A stretch of 41,304 bases of DNA. Origin: Hymenoscyphus infarciens (lineage: Eukaryota; Ascomycota; Leotiomycetes; Helotiales; Helotiaceae). The stretch lies in contig LLCB01000413.1 in NCBI GenBank assembly GCA_001414345.1, forward strand, positions 1 through 41,304. The letters are read 5' to 3'. Made by a program: the position numbers and the translations under genes. This document shows, piece by piece, positions 23,663 through 32,631 of the stretch. Below the pieces are notes generated by a model, which saw nothing but the letters and a program-made list of their open reading frames with translations, did not search any database and was not told the DNA's origin. How positions within the stretch are numbered: position 1 is the stretch's first letter; every line of letters starts with the position of its first letter.

Positions 23663-24832
23663 ATGGGAGGCTACGATCCCGTTCATGACTGGCTAGACGC
23701 CAAGCTAAGCGGAAAGAAAGGAGCCTCGAAAAAATACCGGGAAAACCAAGCAGCAGAATCAAGAGAGAGAAGTAGAATTCGAGGGAGACGGTCAAGGTCA
23801 CGTCCCCGAAGCTACAATTCAGACGACAATGACGAAGATTGTTATGACCTTCCGCAATCTGGGGGATACGGGCGGCTAGGTATGGGTGGTACCAGTCACG
23901 GAGGATTGGGAGGTCCACCTGGCATGGGAAACAGGGGAATGGCGGGGGTTGGTTTTGGAGGTCCTATGGATGTGTATGGATCCAACAGAATGGCGGCTTT
24001 AGCTGCATTGGGAGCACCAATACAAGGAGGAAGAGCTTCCGGGGGGATCATTGTCCCTTCAATGCCCGCCGACGCCTATGATCGAGTCGCTGCAGGAAAC
24101 AACTTGGCTGGACCTGGTGGCAGGGGAAGTTTTCAATACAATGCTCCAGTATGGGACCCTAACGCCGTTGGTCAAAACCAATCTCCTCAGATTGTACCAC
24201 TAGGACCACCGAGAAGGATGCAAACCCAACCACTGCCACCACCACTAATTCAAAACCAAGCTCAAACCGCACGAGGAGGAAGCCAGGGCTTATTTACCCA
24301 AGTACCTTCTGTTCGTTCTTTCAACAGTGTTTTTCCAGGAAGGAACCAGAATCAACCGCCGCCGCCACCACTTCAGAACCAACAAGGAGGCCAAGGTCTA
24401 TTCTCCCAAGCACCAGCTCCACATCGTTTGAATAGTGTTTTTCCGCCAAGGGGACAAAACCAACAAAATAATGGCAGACAAGTACGCTTCGCAAGTCCAC
24501 CACCACCCTACAACTCACAAGACCCCTCTCGAAGTCGCTCACGCTCGGCAATAAGAAACCAAATTTCGCCCCCAGCTCCAAGAATGCAAGGCCAATCGAG
24601 ACCTCCACAACAAGCCTACGAGTATAATTCTGTACCCTTCGGTCCACCCCAAGAGCAAGATAACAGAAATTCTTCCAGATCTAGGCCTCAAACACCTCAA
24701 CCGTCACAAACAAGACCAAGACCAGTTCATGCGCAAACTGCCCCTGCAATTTTGGGACAACCTGGTAGGACTTATATTGAGGGATTTGGTACTCGATCCG
24801 ATGAAGAACGTGGGAGACGGAGAGGGCAGTAA
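23663..24832 (+). CDS. Low-complexity Gly/Gln/Pro-rich orphan protein with RS motifs
   Basis: This intronless frame of 389 residues has an ATG in AGAAATGGG context and a TAA stop. I recognise no domain. Residues ~45-70 are Arg/Ser-rich (RRSRSRPRS) and residues ~70-105 Gly/Met-rich. The remainder is Gln/Pro/Asn-rich with an internal duplication of about 40 residues: QGLFTQVPS...NSVFPGRNQN and QGLFSQAPA...NSVFPPRGQN (DNA about 24,228-24,351 and 24,352-24,466). A short SRSRSRS run follows, and the C-terminus is RTYIEGFGTRSDEERGRRRG. No signal peptide or membrane segment is present. The composition resembles RNA-associated, phase-separating proteins, but function is unknown. The start MGGYDPVHDWLDAKLSGKKG is the least repetitive part. 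The downstream neighbour shares the C-terminal motif. Confidence 0.75.
   Translation: MGGYDPVHDWLDAKLSGKKGASKKYRENQAAESRERSRIRGRRSRSRPRSYNSDDNDEDCYDLPQSGGYGRLGMGGTSHGGLGGPPGMGNRGMAGVGFGGPMDVYGSNRMAALAALGAPIQGGRASGGIIVPSMPADAYDRVAAGNNLAGPGGRGSFQYNAPVWDPNAVGQNQSPQIVPLGPPRRMQTQPLPPPLIQNQAQTARGGSQGLFTQVPSVRSFNSVFPGRNQNQPPPPPLQNQQGGQGLFSQAPAPHRLNSVFPPRGQNQQNNGRQVRFASPPPPYNSQDPSRSRSRSAIRNQISPPAPRMQGQSRPPQQAYEYNSVPFGPPQEQDNRNSSRSRPQTPQPSQTRPRPVHAQTAPAILGQPGRTYIEGFGTRSDEERGRRRGQ
24228..24466 (+). repeat. In-frame ~120-bp tandem duplication
   Basis: Two adjacent units within the orphan gene encode similar ~40-residue blocks, Pro run + QNQ + GGxQGLF(T/S)Q + NSVFP. The nucleotides have diverged, so the duplication is not recent. 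Confidence 0.7.
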
Positions 24833-25600
24833 TGGCCGGTATCAAGGGGGATGGGATTGCAAGATAGTTGCTTTTGGGCGTGGTTTCTTCATATATTATA
24901 TAGAAATGTGTGATCTAATGTAATTTTCTTCAAACAAAAACCAAGGTCTCAAACGGCTTTGCGAAGACTTGAAGGTTTATGGCTGATTGTACCAAGTGAC
25001 GTTGCGGAAATAGCTGAGTTATAGGTTGCCTGCTGTAGTTTCATTGATCTTCTCTCCAATACTTGTAACTCGAGAAAGGACACGAGGGGAAATGAGAGCT
25101 CATACCTCGAATCTTTTGCTTCCGTGATATGGCTAGGAAAACCGCGACTCCAAGAGCTTGAGTTTCTAGACTTTCTGGGAACTCTAGTTCGAAACGATCA
25201 GAATCTACTTGCTTTCTTCATGGATACAATTATCACATTGATGATCCTATACCATGAACAACTTCCTTATTAGAACGAACGTGAATAAGGGCCAAAGACC
25301 TAGAGAAGCTGTCAATATTGCCCCAAAGACCTCCGTGGTCATACAAGACCGTAACACATTCACTGAAAGTAATGTTGAGAGTAACAATTCTACCCCTATT
25401 CACAAGCGACCCAAATATCTCCGAGCCAATCATTTCCTAGCAACTATCAATCACAATGCGTTTGTACTACACTATTAGAAATATTTAACATCATCCAAAC
25501 ACCAAACCTATCAAGTTTTAAGGAATATCATTCCCCGCAGCCATCCTTCCATTTTGCAATCTCACATACGAAACTTGGCAAGCTTTGCCTCACCAGCTCA
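24833..25600. other. Intergenic region between the two orphan genes
   Basis: These 768 bp hold the 3' flank of one gene and the promoter of the next. A + frame at 25254-25478 starts with ATG (74 codons) but shows nothing recognisable. Confidence 0.5.
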
Positions 25601-27226
25601 ATGTTCGCCAAACTGAAAGGCATTTTCAACTCCAAAGAGCGAAGATCAAGATCAAAAAGCCGTAAACGACCCCGCAGCTTGTCCGAATCCCCGGAAGAAT
25701 TTGAATATGAAAATTACACTCGATCTCGGTCCCGGTCCCGGTCTAGAGACAAACTACGACGCGCAAAATCCGATGGACATAGAAAGCGTAGGAGAAGAAG
25801 CATCTCCCCACTATCACCATCTCGCCATCGACGAAGAAGAAACACCGATGCTTCGGGATCGAGGAATGGTTCAGAATCGGGAAGAAGACGTGATCGGAGG
25901 GATGATGATTTACCACCCATGCCCCCAATCCCATATGCTCACCGAGAACAACGAGATGGGAAAGAGGACATCCGGAGACCAGCCAATGAGCAGTTAAGGA
26001 GGGAGTTAGAGAAGAGAGAAACTGAACCAGTTAGGAGACAAGAGGCGCAAACTCCTCCACCTGCGAGACAGCAACAGCTCCAACAACTGCCCCGTGTAGA
26101 AACACTGCCGATAAGAAGAAAAGAGCTCCCGGCTCCTGTGAAATTGCCCCCACAATCACCCCAGGGAGCGGGACAACTAATAAGAAGACAAGAGCAAGTC
26201 CCTGCTCCAGTGCAATCACCACCACAGTCTCCCCGAGGAGGAATGGCACAACCGCAAGCAGTAAGACGGCCAGAACAAGTCCCATCTCCCCGACAACAAC
26301 AACCTTCCCCACAGTCACCCAGAAGAGGAGGTCCATCCCTAATTGACCACGCTAACGCTATAGCTCGTGAGATGGCAATCATCCAAGAACGCCAAGCCAA
26401 GCCAGACGCAGAAGAGAACCGTCGAGCCCGCGAAAAACAAGAAGCCGCAGATAGAGATAAACAAAAGAAAGCCGACGAACAACGCAAACGGGACGAGGAA
26501 CGCAAAATCGCCGAAAGAGAAAGACAAAAAGAAGTAGATCAGAAACGGAGAAAGGAACAAGAGAAACTTGATATCCAAAAGAAAGTAGAAGCTGATGAAA
26601 AACGACGGCGAGAAGAAGACGAGAAGAGAGAACGCGAGGAAGCCAAGAAGCGAGAACGTGAGAGGAAAGAACAACAGCGGATAGCAGAGGAAGCCCGCCG
26701 AGCAGAGCGAAAAAAGCGGGAACGCGAAGCCGCAGAGAAAGCATGGAAACAAGCCAAGGAAGAAGAAGAGCGTAGAAGACGGATTGACGCTCAACAAAAA
26801 GCTGAGGAGGAAATGAGGCGTAGGGACGCGGAGAAAGCAAAGGAGCAAGCTTATAGAGAAGCAGAGGAAAGAGCTAGAAGAAGGGAGGAAAGTAACAAGA
26901 GAGACTTTGAGGAAGCGAGACAACGTCGCAAAGTAAGAGACCTTGAGGAAGAGCGCCAACGAGTTGCTGCCGAGGAAAGGGCACGAATCGAACGGGAAGC
27001 CAGGGAGAAACAAGAAGCTCAGGATGCACAGAAACAGCGCCAACAACAGAGGCCTCAGAGACCTGGGTTACCTCCTGCTCTGACGGATGAGAATCTCCGG
27101 GGTTACAGAGAAGGTTTTATCGACAATGAAGCGCAGAGTACATTGGACAGAGGTTTGGGAAACTGTACTAGAACTATTCTCGAGGGCTATGCTACCCCTT
27201 CAGAGTTTTACAAAAGGGGAAGATAA
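25601..27226 (+). CDS. RS-domain and long charged-helix protein, orphan
   Basis: This intronless frame of 541 residues has an ATG start and TAA stop. The N-terminus MFAKLKGIFNSKERRSRSKS is followed by an Arg/Ser domain to about residue 110, with SRSRSRSR and RKRRRR patches that would act as nuclear localisation signals. Residues ~160-245 contain three related ~26-residue Pro/Gln units of the pattern RR-E-(L/Q)-P-(A/S)-P followed by PPQSP. Residues ~275-485 are almost entirely Glu/Arg/Lys/Ala and predict an uninterrupted charged helix or coiled coil. The C-terminus (ALTDENLRGYREGFIDNEAQ and on to RTILEGYATPSEFYKRGR) is more complex and looks folded or conserved. I know no function. An RNA-processing or nuclear scaffold role is only suggested by composition. 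Confidence 0.8.
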   Translation: MFAKLKGIFNSKERRSRSKSRKRPRSLSESPEEFEYENYTRSRSRSRSRDKLRRAKSDGHRKRRRRSISPLSPSRHRRRRNTDASGSRNGSESGRRRDRRDDDLPPMPPIPYAHREQRDGKEDIRRPANEQLRRELEKRETEPVRRQEAQTPPPARQQQLQQLPRVETLPIRRKELPAPVKLPPQSPQGAGQLIRRQEQVPAPVQSPPQSPRGGMAQPQAVRRPEQVPSPRQQQPSPQSPRRGGPSLIDHANAIAREMAIIQERQAKPDAEENRRAREKQEAADRDKQKKADEQRKRDEERKIAERERQKEVDQKRRKEQEKLDIQKKVEADEKRRREEDEKREREEAKKRERERKEQQRIAEEARRAERKKREREAAEKAWKQAKEEEERRRRIDAQQKAEEEMRRRDAEKAKEQAYREAEERARRREESNKRDFEEARQRRKVRDLEEERQRVAAEERARIEREAREKQEAQDAQKQRQQQRPQRPGLPPALTDENLRGYREGFIDNEAQSTLDRGLGNCTRTILEGYATPSEFYKRGR

Positions 27227-27910
27227 TGATTGTACGGATGGTTTGGCTGGGAAGCTTTGGAAAGCCACTGTATCTGGGCAGGTTCTTTCAGGTTGGGTAG
27301 CTGTAGCTGTAGGAAATGACAATAATTGACGCTTCAATTTTTATTCATGTCTTGCATTAACTTGAGTAACTTTTAGCCGAGACACTGGTTGGTGCCAACC
27401 TGGAATTTGTCGAATGCAACCACGTCCAGTATGTGAGTGAGTCGAAGCTGCCAAGGGTCGAGGTCGAGCTAGTAGGCAGGTCGTTCCTTCCTCGTCTCAA
27501 ATGGGATTAGCTCCGAGTATAGCCTCCCTTTCAGATTCCCCCCGCTGGAAGTTTTTCTCCCGAGTACAGTTCCAAGTTGAAGGTCGAGACAGAATGAGAG
27601 AAAAGAATGGATCGGAGTCGCGTAGTCTCGGTGTGCGGTGTTGTGAGAGGGATTGCAACCTGTCGATGGTAATTGTGGGTTGAATTACACAGGTTTGAAA
27701 GAAGCCTGGGTACAGAAGGAGAAAGTCTGTGACTGAAATCCTCGAAACGTTGATATTTCGAGTATGAGAAACGCAGAGCTGTCTTCTGGTTTCAATGACT
27801 CTGAACTCAATGGAGATATACGTATAATTTAAGCCACTTGACATGTATTGCAGAAACATGTATGCACCAGCCTGAACTCCTCTTGAATGCAACTGTAGAC
27901 ATCTCCACGC
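27227..27910. other. Intergenic, convergent 3' ends
   Basis: These 684 bp lie between the RS/charged-helix gene and APM3, which converge here. No gene or structured element was recognised; the 131-codon minus frame at 27892-27497 lacks features. Confidence 0.5.
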
Positions 27911-29663
27911 CTAGCACCTAGCCTCAACTCCATTTCTGCTAATAGTCAAATACTTAACCCCCTTGTACGGCTTGACTCCTTCTCCAACACCACGGCTTTT
28001 CCTCATATCAATGACCAAAGACTCCACCTTGATGCCACTAGCTAACCACCCTTTAACAGAAAAGCTAACTGACGCCGAGCTAGGCATCAAAATCTTGTTT
28101 TGCTCGATTTTGCGTGCATCGGTCTGCTCATCTGGTTTCTCCGCCTTTTCAGACAGTGCTGGCGTGCTTTGATATGGCTCTTCGTCATAATCATATTTTC
28201 CATCCAGTTGAAAGCCGTTACCTTCAAAATCTTCGCCATCCGTAAGAGGACCAGCAACTGTGCACCGAAGACTGGCACCCCCCGCGACCGCTTCCTTTGC
28301 TGGAATATGCCATTCCAGGTTTGTACCTCCGGGGTTATAAGTTGTGTCCCCTCGGCTGGGCCTAATCTCAGAGAGATTTCTCACTTCGTTAGGCAACGGT
28401 ATAGAGACTACGAGATCTTCTAATGTGGGTATCGAAGAAGTCCCAGCTTGCATACTCAACCCGCCAAATCCAGACCCGGAACGACCACTAGTATGGGATC
28501 GAGTGGAAGACCCCGAGATTGACGAGTTTCCTTGGCCAGAAACCTTGGTAATGAGAAGTTTCACCTCAAAGTCAGATCCCGTAGGTCCAAGATTCGTCTT
28601 GATTTCCACATGAACGGGGAGCTTTAAGCTGGAAGCATTTGTGGAAATACCTTGTCCACTCTGGAATGGTAGTAAATCGACCTCGTAGCCCGCTAGCACA
28701 AAACGACCATCCGGTGGTACAAAACTCAACTCTCCGGGCTGTTCTCTCCATTTTGCCAGTCTCACACAAGGATGAAATACAGGCAATTCCATCACACTGT
28801 TGAGATTCTGTTTTCCGGACGGCGTCGAAAGGTTTAGTAGCATGTCGGGAACCCCAGAAATCTTGGAGGTAAAAGCAATTGTTCCATTGGCAAAAGCTGC
28901 TAAAGGTCGACCGGAAGGAGCGAGGGTTACCGACAGGGTTTCGACTATATCTACGTACATTTCATTGGAAGTATGCCTTACGTTCGCTCTTCGCCAGGGC
29001 AGGGCAGGAGTATTTGCTGTTAAGGCTGTCGCAGACGATATGCCAGCCATGTTTGAGCTCGAGGATGCAGAGAAGCCGGCCTTACTAAAGTTGGCATGTT
29101 AGAGAGCATACTCTCGAGATTGGACATATGACGAACCCCGGCATGGTGATTCCTCCCAACAACTTCCCAATCCAGCCTTCCACCTCCACCAGGTCCCTTA
29201 GAGCGTTTGGTTCCGTCGTGCTCACTGCCCCAGAATCGCACATCTCGTTCAAGAGTTGAGCGATCACATCGTAGCTGCTCTCTACCTTGTGTGCCAGCAA
29301 AGGCGAACCCACGAATTCCTCCAAGACATCAATAACTCGGTGGAGGAATTCGAGTGCAAGCAGTGGTTCGATTTCGGACGAGGACGTGAGGAGGAACAGG
29401 AGATTCGAGTGGAGAAGACTGAAAACCAAGGTTGGGGGAGAAGTATTGGGGAGGTATATCAGACTAGGTCGCGGTTGGGGATGATTGGAATAGAGGGGCA
29501 GAAGTTGCTGAGCAGAGAGCGGCCGACCAGTGTAAACATGCGAGAGAATAGGTCGGCTAGAACATGGTTAGTTTACGTAGTTCTGAGTCTTGAGAAAGGA
29601 AGATAGATATATTCAGTACTTATTCTCATCGTAGACATGTAAGGCCTCTATGACCTCGCTCAT
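27911..29663 (-). CDS. APM3: AP-3 adaptor complex subunit mu
   Basis: The mu subunit of the AP-3 coat selects tyrosine-motif cargo for Golgi/endosome-to-vacuole transport. Three exons on the minus strand are inferred: 29663-29620, 29556-29137 and 29084-27911, totalling 545 residues. The introns are 63 nt (donor GTACTG) and 52 nt (donor GTTCGT, branch CTAAC, acceptor TTTAG). The start MSEVIEALHVYDENNRPILS and HVYTGRPLSAQQLLPLY form the N-terminal longin-like domain. PWRRANVRHTSNEMYVDIVE near residue 182 opens the mu-homology domain, which runs to the C-terminus (KGVKYLTISRNGVEARC). The second donor is weak, but it is the only choice I found that joins the frames without meeting a stop. An upstream in-frame ATG at 29837 is not used in homologues as I recall them, and it would overlap the divergent neighbour's start. 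Confidence 0.92.
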
Positions 29664-29829
29664 GGTCAAGACCTGGATGTATTTTGTGACATCTAAAGTT
29701 CGGGGCGTGGGGTAGAGAGAAGTGAGAGCTGCTAGAAATGCACGGACGATTGAGCCTCGCAGCACTTCTGAGGCGAGGCTCTTGTCATCCAACGACCTCT
29801 TGGATTCCATATCCGAATCGCATATCACC
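29664..29829. promoter_or_regulatory. Compact bidirectional promoter, APM3 / DMAC1-like
   Basis: Only 166 bp separate the two divergent ATG codons, so both promoters and both 5' UTRs must share or overlap this segment. No TATA box was seen. Confidence 0.6.
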
Positions 29830-30162
29830 ATGGGCAAAAATCCTTTATTAGAAATCGATAAGACTGAGTCTCTTGAAGAAGCTTTGGCAAGAGACAGAGA
29901 TGACTGTATGCCATGTCGGGTAGTGGGTTAGACAGCTCCTTTTCCCAAGAACCTGTTGCCCAAGGCTAACAACCTGTCAGGGGCATCTGCATTCATTGGA
30001 CTCGGTGCATATAGCTGGTGGTCAGGTCATACACAACTCGAAAGACAGCAAGCGAAGATTTTGGCAAGCAAGAGCATGTTCGGGATGAAGAGCCGGCAGA
30101 CAGGAATTACGAGCATCGCGTTGTCTCTGGTGGGATTGGGCCTTTGGAGATTGGTCAATTGA
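29830..30162 (+). CDS. Small mitochondrial membrane protein, DMAC1-like (DUF4536)
   Basis: Two exons (29830-29926 and 29981-30162) give 92 residues. The 54-nt intron has donor GTTAGA, branch GCTAAC and acceptor CAG. The product starts MGKNPLLEIDKTESLEEALA and contains a DDCMPCRVVG motif with a CxxC pair directly before a first hydrophobic segment (ASAFIGLGAYSWWSG). A basic loop with FGMKSRQTG precedes a second hydrophobic helix (ITSIALSLVGLGLWRLV). This CxxC-plus-two-TM plan matches the DUF4536 family that includes animal DMAC1, a complex I membrane-arm assembly factor. The function in this fungus is inferred from the family. The gene is intact and divergent from APM3. Confidence 0.82.
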
Positions 30163-30264
30163 AGATTCCAAACTTCAGTCTTGGGCAGTAGTGTAACCAC
30201 AAGAGGTATAAAAAGGTTGTAGTAGGTTTGTCATGCATTGTTCTCATCTATTGTTGAATACCAA

Positions 30265-31308
30265 CTAAACTGGTGCTAGAGAACGGTCCGCGCTAGCTCC
30301 TTCTTTGGCTGCCCACTCCTCTTTCTCTTTAATTAATTGGGACTTCACAACGGCCACCGTCATTATAGAATACACGGCTGAGAATGCCCATGGGACTCCC
30401 CAACCTACACCGAATCCGATATTCTCTTCCAAGAGCATGATCAAGATGGTTGAGACAATCGCAATGAAAATGAGCCCCAGGCCCCATATCCAGCTCAACA
30501 ACAAGATCATTCGACGGAATCGTGGGCTGACTTCGTATCGCCTCATTACTGCTGCCCTATATTGAACCCCTCCTTGGCCTTCGATGCCGCCACCATCCTC
30601 GACAAAAGCGAGCAAGGCTGGGCGCCATAGTGAACCCTTTGGAGTTGAAGACATATCGAATGGAAGTGTTTTTCGCAGCTGTGTCAACACGGCAGTACCG
30701 CACAGAAGAAATCCGAAGTAAAAACATATCGTGGGAGATGGCATTGCGACGAGTCGAACGATCGGGTTATTGGGTATCGTACCGACTACCAATTCGATTT
30801 CGAAGACTGTAATGCAAAGTAGCAAGTTGATATGTAGGAACTCCATCTGCGTCATGTTAGCCACCGCTTCACCCAGGAAGCCAAAATACATACCATTCCC
30901 CATCGTGTCCATCCCACCGGTCTCCATTTGGTCGAAACCTTTGATCGAAACAATTTGAGTGATCTGAAGAAGTAATGCCCGAAACTAATCAAGCCGAAGA
31001 TCCCAGTAATGATGCCGAATACTACACTGGATTAACACATATACTACAGCGCCTGGATGGAAATACATACTGTCTTGCATACTCAGCTTTGTGCCGAATT
31101 TGAATGCATAGAAGTATGCTATCGGCAAAGCACACAAGTCTATGATTACCAGAGTTACACCAATCCAAATAATTAGGCGCCTTCTCTTGTGTGGTGTATG
31201 TAATTCCGGCAAGGGTTCCGCAAAGTTGATAGTATGAGAGGGCATGGAACTGCCACCATTGGATTCCCTATCGCCATCGTGGAAAACGTGGACGTTCTCA
31301 GGAGACAT
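30265..31308 (-). CDS. Integral membrane protein with about six TM helices, function unknown
   Basis: Three exons on the minus strand are inferred: 31308-31071, 31021-30894 and 30846-30265. The introns are 49 and 47 nt, both with GTATGT donors, and the product has 315 residues. After a hydrophilic, His/Glu-rich N-terminus and a KRRR stop-transfer cluster, TM1 lies at about 45-70 (LIIWIGVTLVIIDLCALPIA) and TM2 at about 80-98. Four more follow, including INLLLCITVFEIELVVG, TICFYFGFLLCGTAVL, ILLLSWIWGLGLIFIAIVST and VPWAFSAVYSIMTVAVV. The loop between TM4 and TM5 carries LRKTLPFDMSSTPKGS. The C-terminus is cytosol-like and Lys/Glu-rich. The start MSPENVHVF is the first ATG in frame. I do not recognise a transporter or enzyme signature. 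Confidence 0.82.
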
Positions 31309-32631
31309 CGTGTTCCTCCGGAACCGGCTCCGGGTGACCCTTGCAACGAGAGGGTGTCGTGGCGCAAAGGCTGGGAAGAAAAGGGACAAAGAAGAGTGCG
31401 AACGAGTAGCAGCGAGAAGAGAAGTTGCGATAGATCCTAAAGTTCACATTGAGGAAGAGGTCGAGTATGGGATAAGGTGGGAGATGGGTGGTGTTACAGC
31501 TTTCCCATCTTTTCCGGCATTCGCTCTTTTTGCATTTCCTTGGCGACCGAGGAACGTCATCGATGTACCACCATACAACTAATCGACCTGCATCTCATCT
31601 TTCCCATACATAGGATCCCTGCCATTCCGAGTTTTCCGGTAGTAGCTCCTACCCCCACGTACCCCCAATTCACTTAGTGTTACTATAGCTTATCTTGTTT
31701 AAAAAAAAAAAACTTATCTTATAAAAATCCAGAGAATGTTAATGTTACCTTCTTTTGGATTTTCTTTCTCTTGGAAAACTCCAATTGTTTCTGTAATCTA
31801 AGTGATATTCTAGTAGGTGTCTCGCGATAGATAATCAAATAACTGAATTAGCAACTCAGTTGTTTCTTTTTGTTATTCTACCCTTTCTGAACAGTTTCTT
31901 GATTTGAATTTTATCGGATAGAATTGTTATTTTTTCTGAAAGATCTGGTGAAACTGTTCAGGAAAATTATTTAATTTACTTCAATTCCCAAGTGAGATTC
32001 TCCCCTAAGACTTGCGAAGAACCCGTTTCAGGCTCTGTCCAAAGTACTCGCCCGTGTTATTGTAGAACTACTCCGTGGTTTCATTAGTGATGAATTGAAC
32101 GATTTGGTTATCGAATATGTAGCTAAGCCTCCAATACTTGTAGGTTGTGAAGACATCTGCAAGTCGAGCAGGGTGAGTGTACCGTTTTCAAAGCTGATTG
32201 TACTTGAAACTCTGAATGTGGATTCTGAAGTCCCTACTCAGCTTGTTGTGGTCAGTCAAAGAGCGATACCCAAACTGACTGAGACCTGAAAATATGCGTA
32301 CAAGTTTTCAGATGTTAGTAAATTGAGTTATAGCGCTTTGTGAATGCGACGCATTCCAAACGGGTGTGTGTTGGCGTTAATTATGGGTGCTGCTTTTGTA
32401 GTTTAAGCGCTCTTCAAAAAGTTGACGAAGCGCGGGCCTTTTGATATTCATTCACCCGCCAGCCGTCATCCAGAGAGCTTCAACATTCTTTCTGGCAATC
32501 TGTGAGCAGTACTCCTCGCATCAATACCTCAAATTCAGGTTCTTGCATACTTTTCCTTTAATTGTTTTTGCCCTCCAATATTCCAAATCCTACAAACCCG
32601 CAGCATCGGCGCATCCAGACCTCGCAACGCC
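31309..32631. other. Long divergent intergenic region with AT-rich core and a possible coding relic
   Basis: The part at 31,680-31,990 is AT-rich, with an A12-type run near 31,700. A 12-bp inverted repeat, CTGAACAGTTTC (31887-31898) and GAAACTGTTCAG (31950-31961), flanks 51 bp. Just downstream, a + strand frame is open from 31996 to the stop at 32289 (97 codons). It lacks an ATG near its start, yet its composition is protein-like (LLRGFISDELNDLVIEYVAK). Confidence 0.45.

Noticed and set aside
25714..27046. Long antisense open frames (up to 235 codons) opposite the RS/charged-helix gene
   Set aside because: They are mirror images of Arg/Glu/Ser-rich codons, consisting of Leu/Phe/Ser filler, and overlap a better-supported gene throughout.
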